The notes: generated by a model not told the origin, from the letters alone. A stretch of DNA of 64,000 bases from Bacteroidota bacterium (GCA_038746285.1 JBCDKT010000014.1:1-64000); one strand, 5' to 3'. Numbered from the stretch's first letter, positions 42,783-51,076 are shown. Made by a program: numbers and translations.

Positions 42783-42811
42783 GGCGCAGTGGGGGGAGCC
42801 GGTGCGGTGGA

Positions 42812-43150
42812 TTAGCCGGTACGGCCGGTGATGCCGGTGCGGAGCAGGTCGAAGTGCTCGCGGAGGGCGCGCGTTGTGAGCTGGGTCCGCATCTGCGTGT
42901 CGGCGAGGCTCATCATCTCGTCTTCGAGCAGCGCGGGTGCGTCCTCGCGGGCGTAGCGGGCCTGGACGTCCTCGGGGGTGCGGTGGCCGGGCGTGCTGCG
43001 GCGGCGGGCCTGGAGCTCGGCCTCGAAGCGGACCGTCTCGCGCTGGTAGTCGGGCGTGTCCAGGTTGGCGATGTTGCCGGCCAGCGCCTGGGTCCGCATC
43101 GCGTAGGCCTGCATGGCGTGGCGGAGAACGGAGAGCTTGGGCGTGTCCAT
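42812..43150 (-). CDS. flgB: Proximal rod protein FlgB
   Basis: 112 residues from the Met of MDTPKLSVLRHAMQAYAMRT. NIANLDTPDYQRE and the C-terminal MRTQLTTRALREHFDLLRTG match FlgB. It is the first gene of the flgB-to-fliI run and has a sigma54-like site 35-50 bases upstream. It is divergent from the histidine kinase gene. Confidence 0.93.
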   Translation of the reverse strand: MDTPKLSVLRHAMQAYAMRTQALAGNIANLDTPDYQRETVRFEAELQARRRSTPGHRTPEDVQARYAREDAPALLEDEMMSLADTQMRTQLTTRALREHFDLLRTGITGRTG

Positions 43151-43184
43151 AGCGCGGTAGGGCTGCGTGGTGTTCTGCCCTGGG

Positions 43185-43199
43185 ACAAGCCCTGTGCCG
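43185..43199 (-). promoter_or_regulatory. Sigma54-type promoter of flgB operon
   Basis: The minus strand reads CGGCACAGGGCTTGT. It matches TGGCAC-N5-TTGC except the first and last bases; GG and GT are 10 bases apart. The CAGGGCTTG core is shared with the fliJ site. Confidence 0.6.
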
Positions 43200-43439
43200 C
43201 CGCGCCGCGTGCCGCCGCGCCGAGGCACGCGCCGCCGCGCCGAGGCACATGCGGCTGCAGCAGAAAGGGCCTGGTTTGTGCCTGAATGGGCTCCTGCAGC
43301 CCCGTCCCCCACGCTGGGCAGCCTAGACCAGGCCCTGCGGCGGGACGCTGAAGTCCCGGGAACAGGCTCCCGCCCGCCTTCGGAAAAACTTGCCGTCGCC
43401 GACAACAGACACCGCCCATCGCCAACCGCCTCGCACACT

Positions 43440-44177
43440 ATGTCTCATTTCCCTGCGCCCTCCGGCGCTGCGCCCGCGGAACACGACCTGATCGCCGACC
43501 TCGCCCAGGTGCTGGCCCACCGCATGCGGGGACCACTCACGAGCATCCAGTGCTACACCGAGCTGCTGGCCGACAGCGTCGGCCCTTACGAGGAGCGCGA
43601 CATGGTGCTCCGCATCTTCGAGAGCGTGTCCTCGCTCGAGAAGACGCTCGCCGACCTGAACCGCTACAGCGTCACCGCCAGCCCGATGCCGCGCGTGCTC
43701 GACGCCGGCCAGCTGATGGCGGACGTGCTCACCGGCCTGGGCGAGACGCAGGCCGAGGTGGCGGTGGAGGTGGAGCCGGGCACGCGCGTCCAGGGCGACC
43801 CGCTGCTGATCCAGCAAGCCCTCCTCATCCTGCTCGAAAACGCCCTCGACGCCGCCGCGGACGTGCCCGCCTGCGCGCCGGGCGTCCGGTGCTCCGTGCG
43901 GCGGACCCCGGCCGAGGCGGCGGACCCGGCCATGACGCGCTTCGAGGTGTGGAACGCCGGAGGCGTGGGCGGACTCCGAGAGGCCCAAATGTTCTCGCCG
44001 TTCTTCACCACCAAGTCGAGCAACCTCGGTATCGGTCTGCCGATCGCGCGGCGCATCGCCGAGGCACACCGGGGCCGCCTGGAGCTCGCGGGGCAAGAGG
44101 CCGCTATCGGAGAAAACGGTGTCACCTTTACCCTTCTGCTACCGTCCGCTGGTAATTACACCAACATCGCGCAATAG
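43440..44177 (+). CDS. Soluble histidine kinase, probable partner of the NtrC-type regulator
   Basis: 245 residues from the Met of MSHFPAPSG, without a membrane helix or a recognisable sensory domain. The phospho-acceptor His is at 27 in LAHRMRGPLTSIQCYTELL. The ATPase domain has LILLENALDAAAD (N box), FSPFFTTKSSNLGIGLPIA (F and G boxes). It is a small NtrB/FleS/AtoS-like kinase. The NtrC-type gene follows on the same strand after 191 bases. The pair interrupts the minus-strand flagellar genes, so it probably controls them, like FleSR of Pseudomonas or FlrBC of Vibrio. Confidence 0.85.
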   Translation: MSHFPAPSGAAPAEHDLIADLAQVLAHRMRGPLTSIQCYTELLADSVGPYEERDMVLRIFESVSSLEKTLADLNRYSVTASPMPRVLDAGQLMADVLTGLGETQAEVAVEVEPGTRVQGDPLLIQQALLILLENALDAAADVPACAPGVRCSVRRTPAEAADPAMTRFEVWNAGGVGGLREAQMFSPFFTTKSSNLGIGLPIARRIAEAHRGRLELAGQEAAIGENGVTFTLLLPSAGNYTNIAQ

Positions 44178-44190
44178 GCGCGGGACTAGA

Positions 44191-44219
44191 TGAACATATA
44201 AAACATAGGTTTATGTTCA
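44191..44219. promoter_or_regulatory. Inverted repeat TGAACATA-N13-TATGTTCA before the NtrC gene
   Basis: Eight-base arms match exactly around 13 bases. The repeat opens an AT-rich stretch of about 140 bases, unusual for this genome, before the NtrC-type gene. It could be an operator or a terminator of the kinase gene. Confidence 0.45.
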
Positions 44220-44368
44220 GGGGACGGATTTAGGTATGGCGTTTGATAACGATTGGTCGAATTAAAAAGGTCGTTCGTCGATAGATTTATACCGTCTGTC
44301 GAATAACAGAGACATGTGAACGATCCCTTTTGGCTCACACCGCCACCCCTTATACGTCCGTGCCCCCC

Positions 44369-45805
44369 ATGCCACCTTCTGCCAAGCAGGACCGCCAGCC
44401 CCACATCCTCGTCGTCGACGACGAACACCTGCTCCACGGCGTGCTAGAGCGCCTGCTGACGCGCCACGGGATGCGCGTCACGAGCTGCCACGGCGCGACC
44501 GACGCGCTGGGCGTGCTGGGACGCGAGGCCGTGGACCTGGTCATCACCGACTTCCAGATGCCGGGCATGAACGGGTTCGAACTGCTGGCGCATGTGCGCG
44601 AGGGCTACCCGAGCGTCGGGGTCATCATGATCACGGGCCACGCCAACATCCAGCACGCCGTGCAGGCCATGGCAAACGGGGCGGTGGACTACCTCCCGAA
44701 GCCGTTCTCGACGTCGGCACTGCTGGAGCGCGTGCAGGAACAGCTAGCGCGCCTGGGCACGACCGACGCCGCGCCGCGCGCGACCTCGCCCTCCGCGCGT
44801 TCGGGCCGCGCCGCCGCCGCGCAGACCACCTTCGTCGGCGAGCACCCGAGCATCGAATCGCTCCGCGCCCTCGTCGGCCGTGTGGCGCAGAGCCTCGCCC
44901 CGATCTTTGTCCACGGCGAGAGCGGGACGGGCAAGGAGGTCGTCTCCCGCCTCGTCCACGAGCAGAGCGACCGCGCCGCCGGCCCGTTCATCGCGATTAA
45001 CTGCGCCAACTTGCCGCGCGAGCTCGTCGAGAGCCACCTCTTTGGGCACCGGAAAGGCGCCTTCACCGGGGCCGTGGACGACGTCGTCGGGGCGTTCGAG
45101 CAGGCCGAGGGCGGGACACTGCTGCTGGACGAGGTGACCGAGGTCGAGCCCTCGGTGCAGGCCAAGCTGCTCCGCGTGCTCCAGGAGCAGGAGTACCGCC
45201 GCGTCGGCGACCCGAAGCCGCGCCGGACCAACGTCCGCATCATCGCCACGAGCAACCGCGACCTGCAGGCGGCTGTAGCCGAGGGCATTTTCCGCGAGGA
45301 CCTCTATCACCGGCTCGCGGTGTTCCCCGTGACGCTCCCCCCGCTGCGCGCCCGTCGCTCGGACGTCCCGCTCCTAGCTGCACAGTTCGCGAAGAAGTAC
45401 AGCCTCCTCTACGGCCTGCCGATGAAGACGCTCGCGCCGGACCTACTGCAGCGGTTCCAGGCCCACCCCTGGCCCGGCAATGTCCGCGAGCTGGAGAACA
45501 TGATCCACCGCGGCGTCGTGATGGCGGCCGAGTCGGACACGATCGCGGCCGACGACGTGATGAACGCGTTCTTCTCGGGAGCCCCCGCGGCGTCGGCCCC
45601 GGCCGGGGTCTCGTTCACCACCACCGACGGCGAGACGCTGACGATCGAGGAGATGGAGCGCCACATGATCCTCGAAGCCCTGGCGGCCTCAGGCAACAAC
45701 CAGCGCGAGGCCGCCGAGAAGCTCGGCATCTGCGCGCGGACGATCCGCAACAAGCTCAAGAAGTACCGCCAGGAAGGGCACGCCGAGATGAGCCTCTCGC
45801 TCTAG
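44369..45805 (+). CDS. NtrC-type sigma54-dependent response regulator, likely flagellar activator
   Basis: 478 residues from the Met of MPPSAKQDRQP; earlier GTG and TTG starts are possible. Receiver domain with phospho-Asp 61 (VITDFQMPGMNG) and Lys 111. AAA+ domain: Walker A GESGTGKE (183-190), the sigma54-contact loop GAFTGA (230-235), Walker B LLLDE (251-255). The end has a Fis-type helix-turn-helix (NQREAAEKLGICARTIRNKL). This is the FleR/FlrC/FlbD type. Sigma54-like sites occur before flgB and fliJ, so it is the likely activator of hook-basal-body genes. rpoN is not in the window. Confidence 0.92.
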   Translation: MPPSAKQDRQPHILVVDDEHLLHGVLERLLTRHGMRVTSCHGATDALGVLGREAVDLVITDFQMPGMNGFELLAHVREGYPSVGVIMITGHANIQHAVQAMANGAVDYLPKPFSTSALLERVQEQLARLGTTDAAPRATSPSARSGRAAAAQTTFVGEHPSIESLRALVGRVAQSLAPIFVHGESGTGKEVVSRLVHEQSDRAAGPFIAINCANLPRELVESHLFGHRKGAFTGAVDDVVGAFEQAEGGTLLLDEVTEVEPSVQAKLLRVLQEQEYRRVGDPKPRRTNVRIIATSNRDLQAAVAEGIFREDLYHRLAVFPVTLPPLRARRSDVPLLAAQFAKKYSLLYGLPMKTLAPDLLQRFQAHPWPGNVRELENMIHRGVVMAAESDTIAADDVMNAFFSGAPAASAPAGVSFTTTDGETLTIEEMERHMILEALAASGNNQREAAEKLGICARTIRNKLKKYRQEGHAEMSLSL

Positions 45806-45823
45806 CGGAGGTGTCCTGGTGCT

Positions 45824-46207
45824 CTAGGGCTTCGGACCCTGAGCGTCGAGCGGCTGCTCGGTCAGGTCGGCGTAGAGGCGCTCGGCTACCTGCTTGACCG
45901 ATTCCGGTGCCTCGTAGACGCCCTGCTCTAGGCGGGACAAGATCATCTCCATGCGTTCGGGGTCGAGGCTCGGCCAGTCGCGGAGAAGCTGGCTTGCCTG
46001 CTCGGACACCGGGTCTTGCGCGCCGTCCGCGCGCGCGCGGGCTGCGTCGGAGAGCTCGATCCGGTCTGCGTCGGCAGGGGCTGCGTCGGCAGGGGCCGGG
46101 GTGGATAGCTCGGCGGGAGAGGCTTGGGGAGCGCGCGCAGGGTTAGCAGCCTCCGCAGCCTTCGGATCCAGGCCCATCGGGCCGGAGCGCGTAGGTTGGA
46201 TGTTCAT
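45824..46207 (-). CDS. flgM: Anti-sigma28 factor FlgM
   Basis: 127 residues. The N-terminus is Ala/Pro-rich and disordered, as usual for FlgM. ADRIELSDAARARADGA and the helices RMEMILSRLEQGVYEAPESV and KQVAERLYADL fit the sigma28-binding part. FlgM blocks FliA and is exported once the hook is complete. It has its own sigma28 promoter 50-75 bases upstream, the usual feedback loop. It converges on the NtrC-type gene. Confidence 0.85.
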   Translation of the reverse strand: MNIQPTRSGPMGLDPKAAEAANPARAPQASPAELSTPAPADAAPADADRIELSDAARARADGAQDPVSEQASQLLRDWPSLDPERMEMILSRLEQGVYEAPESVKQVAERLYADLTEQPLDAQGPKP

Positions 46208-46255
46208 GGTAGAAGCTGTGCAGGACGGTGGGTGGTCAGGGTGGTGCTGGCCTGG

Positions 46256-46282
46256 TTATCGGCAGCGCCAGGAGAGCACTAA
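46256..46282 (-). promoter_or_regulatory. Sigma28 (FliA) promoter of flgM
   Basis: The minus strand reads TTAGTGCT-N11-GCCGATAA. The -10 part is a perfect match to the FliA consensus. Confidence 0.85.
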
Positions 46283-46322
46283 GGCCCCTGAGCAGCACGA
46301 CCCCTGAATAGTACGAAGCAGG

Positions 46323-46652
46323 CTATCCGTGGACTGCGCGAAGTACGCTCGGACGGGACGGGGGGGCGTGGTAAGACGCGTGTGCCCGCCGGTGCTGCCT
46401 AGAGGTAGCGAACGCGCTGCGCAGCGTGCCCTCCTGCGTGTTCAGCAGCCCGGTAAGCGCGCGGTGCTGTGCCGTAAGTGCCCTCCGGTCCTCCTCCGTG
46501 TGCATCGCCGGCGTCGTTTCGGCCAGGAGGCGGTCCATGAGCACGCCGCGCGCCGCCGCGAGTTCGGCGGTGCGCCCGAAGTCTTCGGTCTGGATCGCCG
46601 CGAGCAGGCGCTCGCCGGCTGCGAGAGTGGCGTCGATCAGGGGAGAGGGCAT
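46323..46652 (-). CDS. fliT: FliT-like filament cap chaperone
   Basis: About 109 residues from the inner Met (MPSPLIDATLAAGERLL); an upstream Met would add 15 residues. The sequence is mostly helical (ERLLAAIQTEDFGRTAELAA, DRRALTAQHRALTGLLNTQE). FliT/FlgN-type chaperones are short, helical and poorly conserved, so the call rests on its place after fliS-fliD. The Arg/His-rich tail is odd. 157 bases separate it from fliD. Confidence 0.6.
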   Translation of the reverse strand: MPSPLIDATLAAGERLLAAIQTEDFGRTAELAAARGVLMDRLLAETTPAMHTEEDRRALTAQHRALTGLLNTQEGTLRSAFATSRQHRRAHASYHAPPSRPSVLRAVHG

Positions 46653-46809
46653 GAGGCTGTTTGGCGTGGTGGGCGAGCGCGTCGGCGTGGAGGGCAAAGA
46701 GGAAGGAAGGGGCGGGCTCCCGTGAGAAGAGGCTGACCAGCCTTCCGGCGTCTGCTCCCCCCTCCGCCTCGCGCCCTGGTTCTCCCAGCGTGTTGCTGCA
46801 GACCTGGGA

Positions 46810-48642
46810 TCAGGTGTAGAACGAGACCAGGGAGTTCTGCTGGCCCTCCAGAAGCGCGAGGGTTTCCTGGAGCGAGGCGTACTGAGCGCGCAGCTGATCC
46901 TCGCGCAGCGAGAGCCGCTCGTCCCACCGGTCGATCTGCGTGTCGAGGCGCCGGATGCGGGAGTCTATGGTGTCGGTCCGGTTGTCGAGAATGCCGTCCG
47001 TGCCGAGGAACGTGTCGAGGCGGGCCTGGAGCCGGGTGGCGAGCCCGTCCTCCGCTGCGAAGAACGACTGTACGCCGTCGGGGTCTGCCTGAGCGGCCGC
47101 GACGAGTTTGTCCTCGTCGGCGAGCCGGAGCGCGCCGTCGTCGTCGAACTCGATCCCGAGGTCGGCCAGCAGGGTGGGTGTCCCGGCAGGCTGGCTCCCG
47201 ACGGCGAGGAGGCTGTCGTTCCGCATCCCGAACCGGAGCCCGGCGATCGCCGCGTCTCCGGCGAAGTCGCCGCGCGTGCCCGCCTCGGGGTCCACGGTGG
47301 AGCGCTGCTTGATGAAGGAGAGGACGTCGTTGTACGCTTTGATGAAGCTCTTGACCTCGCCAGCGACGCTTTCGCCGTCGGCCCCGACTGTGAAGGTGGT
47401 CAGGTCCCCGGCGCTGCCGAGCGAGAGGGTGAGGCCTTCGACCGCGTCGGTGATCTCGTTGGTGCCGCGGTAGAGGGTCAGGCCGTCGAGTTGGAAGCGG
47501 CTGTTGAGCAGGCTGTCGGTCTCGCCCGTGCCGATGGCGGTGACCTGGCCGCCGGTGCCTTCGGTCTGCGTGGTCGTCGCCTCATCGGTCCCCGTGACGG
47601 GCGAGGCCATGACCTCGAGGCCGAAGTCTTCGGCGAGGCTCCCGCCCGTGACCTGGAGCGAGGCGGCCGACCCGGTGGCGGCCGTCGTGAACTGCAACGC
47701 GCCGCCCGCGACCTCGACCTCCACGTCGGCCCCGAGCTCGTTGCTCAGCGTGGCCGCGATGTCCTCGGCGGTGTAGGTGCCCGCGCCGAACGAGACGGTG
47801 GTCGCCGCGCCGTTGACTTCGATCTCCAGGTCGCCCCCGAACAGGCCCACCGAGACCGGCGCGTCGAGGGCGTCGCCGGTAAGCGAGGCGGCCGTCGCGG
47901 GGGTCGTCGTGGTGACGGGGTCGCCGACGAGGCCGTCGGCGTTGACCTGGAGGAAGCCGAGCAGGCCGTCGCTGGAGTCGGTGAACGAGAGGCGGCTGGC
48001 GAAGCCGGTCTCGCCGCTGCGCAGCGAGAGGCGGGCCGTCCCCGAGGTCTCGTTCACGATCGAAGCCGCGGCCCCGTCGCCGCGCTGGATGGTGCCCGCG
48101 TCGGCGGCGGCGTCCATCGCCTCGTCAATGGCGGCGCTGATCTCGCCGAGGACCTCGGCGTCGGTGTCGCCGGTGGGGTTCACGGTGACCTCGACCCCGA
48201 CGCGCGCGTCGGGGTCGTCCTCGGTCGGGCTGGCGACCTCGACGGTGAAGGTCTGCGCGCCGTTGGCGTCGAAAAACGAGCGGAGCGTGCCGCCGTCCTG
48301 GGCAAACTGCTTCGAGAGGCGGCTGTCGGCCGTGGCGAGGCGCTCCACCTGGAGCGTGCGCGGGCCAGGCGCTGCACTGTCGGAGGCCAGAACGCTGAAG
48401 CCTGCGCCTTCGGGGACCGTGGCGGTGAGCGCGCCGAACGGGTTGGCGAGCAGGTCCGTCATGCGGCCCAGCGAGGCGTCGAGGGCCGAGAGCGTGCTGT
48501 CGAAATCGCTCAGGACAGCTTTGAAGATCGTCTGCTCGCTCTTCTTCTGCTGAAGGGCGAACTGCGGCTGGCGCTCGATCTGGATGATCTGCGCGATGAG
48601 CAGTTCGTAGGGATCGCCGCCGTTGAGAGAGGAAATGGTCAT
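46810..48642 (-). CDS. fliD: Filament cap protein FliD
   Basis: 610 residues from the Met of MTISSLNGGDPYELLIAQII. N-terminal FliD_N features (IIQIERQPQFALQQKKSEQT), a Thr/Asp-rich central region, and the FliD_C domain (KSFIKAYNDVLSFIKQRSTV) ending in a coiled coil (RWDERLSLREDQLRAQYASL). It caps the filament and folds flagellin at the tip. It follows fliS after 26 bases. Confidence 0.93.
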   Translation of the reverse strand: MTISSLNGGDPYELLIAQIIQIERQPQFALQQKKSEQTIFKAVLSDFDSTLSALDASLGRMTDLLANPFGALTATVPEGAGFSVLASDSAAPGPRTLQVERLATADSRLSKQFAQDGGTLRSFFDANGAQTFTVEVASPTEDDPDARVGVEVTVNPTGDTDAEVLGEISAAIDEAMDAAADAGTIQRGDGAAASIVNETSGTARLSLRSGETGFASRLSFTDSSDGLLGFLQVNADGLVGDPVTTTTPATAASLTGDALDAPVSVGLFGGDLEIEVNGAATTVSFGAGTYTAEDIAATLSNELGADVEVEVAGGALQFTTAATGSAASLQVTGGSLAEDFGLEVMASPVTGTDEATTTQTEGTGGQVTAIGTGETDSLLNSRFQLDGLTLYRGTNEITDAVEGLTLSLGSAGDLTTFTVGADGESVAGEVKSFIKAYNDVLSFIKQRSTVDPEAGTRGDFAGDAAIAGLRFGMRNDSLLAVGSQPAGTPTLLADLGIEFDDDGALRLADEDKLVAAAQADPDGVQSFFAAEDGLATRLQARLDTFLGTDGILDNRTDTIDSRIRRLDTQIDRWDERLSLREDQLRAQYASLQETLALLEGQQNSLVSFYT

Positions 48643-48668
48643 CGTTCCAGTCGGCTGGTGGAGAAGGG

Positions 48669-48986
48669 CTAGGCAGCGCGGCTCAGGACGCCGTCCTGCC
48701 ACGCTTCGCGGAGGCCGCCGAGGAGGTCCGCCACAACGGCGAGGTCGCCGCGGGCGCTCTCGTCGAGGCAGAAGACGTAGAGCCCGTAGAGCCGGGCGGC
48801 CAAGTCGCCGCCCTGCTCATGGTCGAGCGCCGACATCAACTCGACGAGGACCGCGCGGGTCTTCGCGCGGTCGCCCCGGTAGCAGGCCGCGATGCCGAGG
48901 TCGTAGAGCTTCACGACGAGGCGCTCGGGCGAGGAGGTCGTGACGTCCTGCTGCTGGTACTGGCGCATCCGAGAGGCAGCATGCAT
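48669..48986 (-). CDS. fliS: Flagellin chaperone FliS
   Basis: 105 residues. MRQYQQQDVTTSSPERLVVK, LYDLGIAACYRG and LDHEQGGDLAARLYGLYVFC match FliS, a four-helix protein that keeps flagellin unfolded until export. It has a sigma28 promoter 40-70 bases upstream and starts the fliS-fliD-fliT group. Confidence 0.93.
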   Translation of the reverse strand: MHAASRMRQYQQQDVTTSSPERLVVKLYDLGIAACYRGDRAKTRAVLVELMSALDHEQGGDLAARLYGLYVFCLDESARGDLAVVADLLGGLREAWQDGVLSRAA

Positions 48987-49026
48987 GGGAATAGGGGGGA
49001 GGAAGTAAGGAGTGGGTCTGCTCTGG

Positions 49027-49053
49027 TTATCGGGTCTGAGTAGGCACCACTAA
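49027..49053 (-). promoter_or_regulatory. Sigma28 (FliA) promoter of fliS-fliD
   Basis: The minus strand reads TTAGTGGT-N11-CCCGATAA. It lies between the flagellin terminator and fliS, so the chaperone and cap genes are expressed with flagellin but separately. Confidence 0.85.
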
Positions 49054-49078
49054 GCGCCGCCGGCCTGGCCCAATGAGC

Positions 49079-49110
49079 GAGCCGCCGCCTCCCGGGGGAA
49101 GCGGCGGCTC
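49079..49110 (-). terminator. Terminator-like hairpin after fliC
   Basis: The 10-bp stem GAGCCGCCGC with its complement and a 12-base loop lies 40 bases past the flagellin stop and just upstream of the fliS promoter. Confidence 0.75.
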
Positions 49111-49149
49111 AGCCTGCGTGCGACCTGCTGCCGGTCTACTGATCCCGGC

Positions 49150-50571
49150 TTAGCCGAGGAGCGAGAGGATCGACTGCGGGGCCGCGTTGGACTGGGCCAG
49201 CGAGGCGATGCCGGTCTGCTGGAGGATCTGGAGCTTCACGATCTCCATCTGCTCCTTGGCGAAGTCCGCGTCCTCGATCCGGCTCCGGGCCGCCTCGTTG
49301 TTGGTCATCGCCGTCTGGAGGTTGTCCAGCTTGAACGAGAGCCGCGACTGGCTGTCGCCGATCGAGCCGAGCTGATCCGAGAGCGCCTGGATGGCGGTCT
49401 CGATTGTATCGATCGAGTCCCGGGCGGCGTCGTTGGAGGTGACGTTGACGCCGCCGGTGTCGGCCGAGACGGAGAACGTGTCGCTGGCGGCGGCGCCGGC
49501 GAAGTCGCCGCTGAACTGGAGGAGGCCATCGTTGGACGTATACGTCCCCGTGGCTCCGTTGTACGCCACTCCACCGTCACCGTCGGTCAGGCCGCCCGTG
49601 GTCAGTGAAAAGGTGAATCCGTCGGCGATCGTGCCTTCGTCGGTGCCGTCAGCGGCGTCGGTGATGTCGAACGACAGGCCGTTGAGGCCGACCGTGACGT
49701 CGCCCGCGCCATCGCTGAGGTCGATGTCGTCGAAGCCAGAGACGGTTTCAAACTCACCGTCCGCGTTCTTGATCTCGAGGCGCATGCTCGCAGCCTTTTG
49801 CGCGTCGGTGGCGCTACCAACCTCATTGGTGACGGCGCGGAACTCGACCGTCTCGCCGACGGCGAACGAGGTGGCCCCGGGCGTGAACGTGGCACCCGCC
49901 GCGATCCGGTTCTCGGTGTCGGCGGCTTCGTCCACTGTGGTGTCGAGCGTGACGGTGTAGTCCTTCGCCGAGGTGCCGTTGTAGGCCCGCACGGTGACGT
50001 CGCCGGCGGTGAGGCCGGAGGTGTCAACGCTCGATCCGTTGCCGATCAGCGCCTTCTTGCTGGTGCGCCCGATGTTGACGTCGAAGCTGTCGCCCTTGTC
50101 GGAGCCGACGTGGAACGAGAGGTCGGTGCCGGCGGCGGCGTCGGTGAAGAGGTCCTTGCCGTTGAACTCGGCCGTCTCGAGGATGTCCGTGATCTCGCTC
50201 GAGAGGGCGTCGATCTGGTTCTGGATGGCGTTGCGCTCGGAGTCGCCGAGCGAGTCGTTGGCGGCCTGGACGGACTTCTCCTTCATCGTCTGGAGGATGT
50301 CCATCACGTTGCCGAGCGCGCCTTCGGCGACGGTGAGCATGCTCTTGGCGTCGCCGACGTTGGACATGGCCTGGGCCTGCCCGCGCACCCGGCTCTCGAG
50401 CTTCTTGGCGATCGCGTAGCCGGCCGAGTCGTCCTCGGCGCGGTTGATCCGCATGCCAGTCGAGAGGCGGAGCTGGCGCATGCCGAGCATGTCATTGGTC
50501 TTGTTGAACGAGCCCAGCGCCTGGAGCGACTGGACGTTGGAGTTGATCCTGTTGAGGTCTCCGATACCCAT
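49150..50571 (-). CDS. fliC: Flagellin
   Basis: 473 residues. Conserved N-terminal D0/D1 (NRINSNVQSLQALGSFNKTN, LRLSTGMRINRAEDDSAGYA) and C-terminal D1/D0 (SRIEDADFAKEQMEIVKLQI, QQTGIASLAQSNAAPQSILS). The middle (about 170-390) is variable, Thr/Asp-rich and surface-exposed. It is the only flagellin gene in the window. A sigma28 promoter about 50 bases upstream gives late expression, and a hairpin follows the gene. Confidence 0.97.
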   Translation of the reverse strand: MGIGDLNRINSNVQSLQALGSFNKTNDMLGMRQLRLSTGMRINRAEDDSAGYAIAKKLESRVRGQAQAMSNVGDAKSMLTVAEGALGNVMDILQTMKEKSVQAANDSLGDSERNAIQNQIDALSSEITDILETAEFNGKDLFTDAAAGTDLSFHVGSDKGDSFDVNIGRTSKKALIGNGSSVDTSGLTAGDVTVRAYNGTSAKDYTVTLDTTVDEAADTENRIAAGATFTPGATSFAVGETVEFRAVTNEVGSATDAQKAASMRLEIKNADGEFETVSGFDDIDLSDGAGDVTVGLNGLSFDITDAADGTDEGTIADGFTFSLTTGGLTDGDGGVAYNGATGTYTSNDGLLQFSGDFAGAAASDTFSVSADTGGVNVTSNDAARDSIDTIETAIQALSDQLGSIGDSQSRLSFKLDNLQTAMTNNEAARSRIEDADFAKEQMEIVKLQILQQTGIASLAQSNAAPQSILSLLG

Positions 50572-50628
50572 GATGGTGTACCTATTGGTGTGTGGCTGGG
50601 GGTAGGATGGTTCGTGATGTTGGTCCAG

Positions 50629-50655
50629 TTATCGAGTCCCCGTCAGCCGCACTAA
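50629..50655 (-). promoter_or_regulatory. Sigma28 (FliA) promoter of fliC
   Basis: The minus strand reads TTAGTGCG-N11-CTCGATAA, about 58 bases before the flagellin start codon. Spacing equals the other three sites. Confidence 0.85.
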
Positions 50656-50799
50656 GCGCGGCACCAGAAAATCTCGGCTAAGTAGCTATGCAGGCAGGAT
50701 ATAGGATCGTTCCTGTGCCCGGACGCCCACGCAAAAGGGGGGGCGCTGGCGTTCGGCGCTGCCCCTGACCGGCGCGGCGTTGGGGGCTCGTCTAGGGCG

Positions 50800-51050
50800 C
50801 GTTCGGAAGCACAGGAGGGCCGTCGTGCCCGGTCCTGGGGCCTCGCCGAGCCTGAGGCGCACGCCCGAGGTCCCGAAGCGAGTTCAGGATGACGCTAGAG
50901 GGTGAAAACAAAGCCTTAGTCCTCTGGCACGTTGAGACGGACAGGCTTTCTTCTTTGTCATCCCGGACCCCGATCCGGGATCTGGGGCGTGGCCCGTAGA
51001 TGGGCTGCGCCGCTGCTGCGCGGTCTGAACCACGTTCAGGACGACATACC
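50800..51050. repeat. About 125-bp intergenic repeat (copy 2) plus related segment
   Basis: The first 125 bases match the repeat upstream of motA (GTTCGGAA, CCTCGCCGAGCC, GAGGCGCAC, GTTCAGGATGACGC). The following part has the palindromic GGACCCCGATCCGGGATC and again ends in GTTCAGGACGACA, so it looks like a second, diverged unit. Confidence 0.7.
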
Positions 51051-51076
51051 TGTCAACGGGAGCTTGTCGCAGCACG

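Noticed and set aside
43167-43439. Upstream extension of the histidine kinase and GCCGCCGCGCCG repeats in it
   Set aside because: The added residues are low-complexity and overlap the flgB promoter; the Met at 43440 gives a compact kinase start. The repeats are short and GC-biased.
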